Source: JAWOHX01 sp046484975
Lineage (GTDB): Bacteria; Bacillota; Clostridia; DUPQ01
Assembly: GCA_046484975.1 (NCBI GenBank)
Contig: JAWOHX010000126.1
Coordinates: forward strand, 1 to 32,920
Reading direction: 5' to 3'
Length of the DNA stretch: 32,920 bases
Below are positions 31,614 to 32,920 of this stretch, piece by piece; position 1 is the first letter of the stretch, and the number at the start of each line of letters is the position of its first letter. The notes under the pieces are model-generated. The model was not told the origin of the DNA. It saw only the letters and a program-made list of their open reading frames with translations, and did not search any database. The translations under genes were made by a program, and so were the position numbers.

Positions 31614-32846
31614 ATGAGGCATTTGATCAAAACACTGCTCATCTTTACTATTTCCGCATCCTTTCTCCTGTGTTCAGGATGCAGGTGGTTGTATGGAGGC
31701 AGGATTGAAAACGGAACACCCACTCCGACGGTTGTTCCCTCAGAGCCCATATATGAGCCAGGCCCTCTCCCGACACGCAGGCCATCTCCCGTGCCATCCC
31801 CGGTTGCATCCCCTGTGACTTCACCCTCGCCTTCACCATCCCCTTCACCCTCACAGAAGCCCCTTCCCACCCCATCACCTTCCATTTCACCTTCTCCTGT
31901 GCCTTCCCCATCCCCATCCCCATCTCCTACACCCTTGCCCTCACCATCGCCGACTCCCATACCACCGAAAACGGAACAGATCCACGGGAACAGTGCGGGG
32001 AACCTGGTTCATCGTGCATTCATCGCCGCGCAGGGGGAGTGGATATATCATTCCATCAATACAAGTCCGGACACGGGGATCTACAGGACCAGGACAGACG
32101 GGATTTCCCTGATGAAAATAAGCGACGACCCAGGAAGCTACCTGAACATTGTGGGGGATTGGATCTATTATATCAACGGGATGGACAGCATGCTTTACAA
32201 GATGGGGACGGCAGGGGGGACGAGGACAAAACTGAGTGGCCATGTGGTTGGCCAGGCTATTGTCGTATCCGATTGGATCTTTTACACGGAATACAGGGAT
32301 GGAAACTGGAACATATCAAAGATGCGGACCGATGCTTCAGAGAGAACGGAACTGAGCCGGGATACAGCCTGGCATATCAATGTGTCCGGGGAATGGGTCT
32401 ACTACTCCAATGCCGGTGATGGGGGGAAAATCTACAAAGTGAAAATCGACGGAAGTGAAAGGACAAGGGTAAACAACGAAGCAAGCCATCATATCCAGGT
32501 GGTTGACGGCTGGATATACTATATACAGATGTCTTTGGGCGGGGGATTGGAAAACGGGATCATCTGTAAGGTCAGGACGGACGGCGGTGGGAGGACAAGG
32601 ATAGGCAGTGAGTCCGGGGTTTACCTGCATGTCCATGGTGAGTGGCTGTTCTACTTCAATCCATCCGCATCCAAAAAAGGTTTCTACAGGGCCGCCCTCG
32701 ACGGATCTTCCCCTGTGATGATATCAGGCATGCCTGCTGGTGAGTATTGGATCATTCGGGAATATGTCTATTACAGGAATATGTCTGACAACGGAAAACC
32801 ATACCAGCTGATGCTAGATGGAAGTGTCGACAGGCCCCTCCGGTAG
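31614..32846 (+). CDS. DUF5050-like repeat lipoprotein with Pro-Ser-Thr linker
   Basis: 410 residues. The N-terminus is a signal peptide (M-R-H-L-I-K-T then a hydrophobic core) ending in L-C-S-G-C near residue 23, an imperfect lipobox (Cys instead of Leu at -3). Next is a low-complexity linker of about 80 residues (about 38-120) built of P-S-P, P-T-P and P-S-V units, likely to span the cell wall. From about 130 there are about six repeats of the type G-E/D-W-I/V-Y-Y-x-N ... L/I-Y-K-M/V-x-x-D-G-S/G-x-R-T, a DUF5050-like beta-propeller. It resembles the fragment at 1-230. GGAG lies 6 bases before the ATG. The protein is probably exposed at the surface; its ligand is unknown. Confidence 0.85.
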   Translation: MRHLIKTLLIFTISASFLLCSGCRWLYGGRIENGTPTPTVVPSEPIYEPGPLPTRRPSPVPSPVASPVTSPSPSPSPSPSQKPLPTPSPSISPSPVPSPSPSPSPTPLPSPSPTPIPPKTEQIHGNSAGNLVHRAFIAAQGEWIYHSINTSPDTGIYRTRTDGISLMKISDDPGSYLNIVGDWIYYINGMDSMLYKMGTAGGTRTKLSGHVVGQAIVVSDWIFYTEYRDGNWNISKMRTDASERTELSRDTAWHINVSGEWVYYSNAGDGGKIYKVKIDGSERTRVNNEASHHIQVVDGWIYYIQMSLGGGLENGIICKVRTDGGGRTRIGSESGVYLHVHGEWLFYFNPSASKKGFYRAALDGSSPVMISGMPAGEYWIIREYVYYRNMSDNGKPYQLMLDGSVDRPLR

Positions 32847-32871
32847 CCTGGTGCCGCCATATTTGTGTCAA

Positions 32872-32920
32872 TATCTTTTGATTACTTCCGCTTTTTGAGT
32901 TGAAATTATCTTTTGAATAC
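32872..32920 (+). repeat. Direct repeat at the right edge
   Basis: TATCTTTTGATTAC (32872-32885) and TATCTTTTGAATAC (32907-32920) match at 13 of 14 positions, with starts 35 bases apart. The second copy ends exactly at the window border, so the array may continue outside. Confidence 0.5.

Noticed and set aside
31535..31960. A Gly-Asp-Glu repeat protein on the - strand.
   Set aside because: It is the antisense reading of the Pro-Ser linker of the lipoprotein.
1..32920. CRISPR arrays, insertion sequences, prophage or toxin-antitoxin genes.
   Set aside because: No regular repeat-spacer array, transposase, integrase or phage gene is visible; the only repeats are the short ones listed.

Overview
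The window looks like chromosomal DNA of an anaerobic, Gram-positive-type bacterium of the Clostridia. The reasons are: the fapR-plsX-fabD-fabG-acpP-fabF-rnc-smc-ftsY order, a T-box leader, a Bacillus/Clostridium-type LexA box at recA, strong AGGAGG ribosome sites with several TTG starts, and a ferredoxin-dependent indolepyruvate oxidoreductase. The species cannot be named from the sequence alone. Almost all genes are on the + strand.

Layout. 1-230 is the tail of a DUF5050-like surface or repeat protein. 531-4159 is an aromatic-acid operon (paaK-like aryl-CoA ligase, iorA, iorB), ending in a strong terminator. 4266-9007 holds a HelD-type helicase and a divergent pair: an alpha/beta hydrolase on the - strand and a secreted subtilase on the + strand. 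9004-11076 has a promoter, a T-box leader, a second paaK and a double-ACT protein. 11090-17502 is a cell-maintenance block: cinA, murJ, recA, recX, rimO, pgsA. 17542-23148 is the FapR-controlled fatty-acid/phospholipid operon with rnc at its end. 23339-30514 carries smc, ftsY and a large UPF0182 membrane protein. 30528-32846 has a tRNA-Thr(CGT), an AT-rich metallo-beta-lactamase-fold gene that looks foreign, a structured intergenic element, and a second DUF5050-like lipoprotein.

How the genes may work together. IorAB interconverts aryl-pyruvates and aryl-acetyl-CoA with ferredoxin and CO2; the PaaK enzymes make aryl-acetyl-CoA from aryl-acetates. A T-box (induced by an uncharged tRNA) in front of paaK2-ACT fits amino-acid salvage: aryl-acetate to aryl-acetyl-CoA to aryl-pyruvate to aromatic amino acid. 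FapR, with an operator at its own start site, would tie the lipid operon to malonyl-CoA; a terminator-like hairpin after acpP may set the ACP to FabF ratio. recA carries a LexA site at its start point and overlaps recX.

Most of the window is well-known core genome. The points most worth checking are the T-box/PaaK/ACT/IOR module, the crossing inverted repeats at 31512-31583, the atypical gene next to the tRNA, the palindrome between the divergent hydrolase and protease genes, and the direct repeats at the right edge. I did not find clear evidence for an entirely new system.
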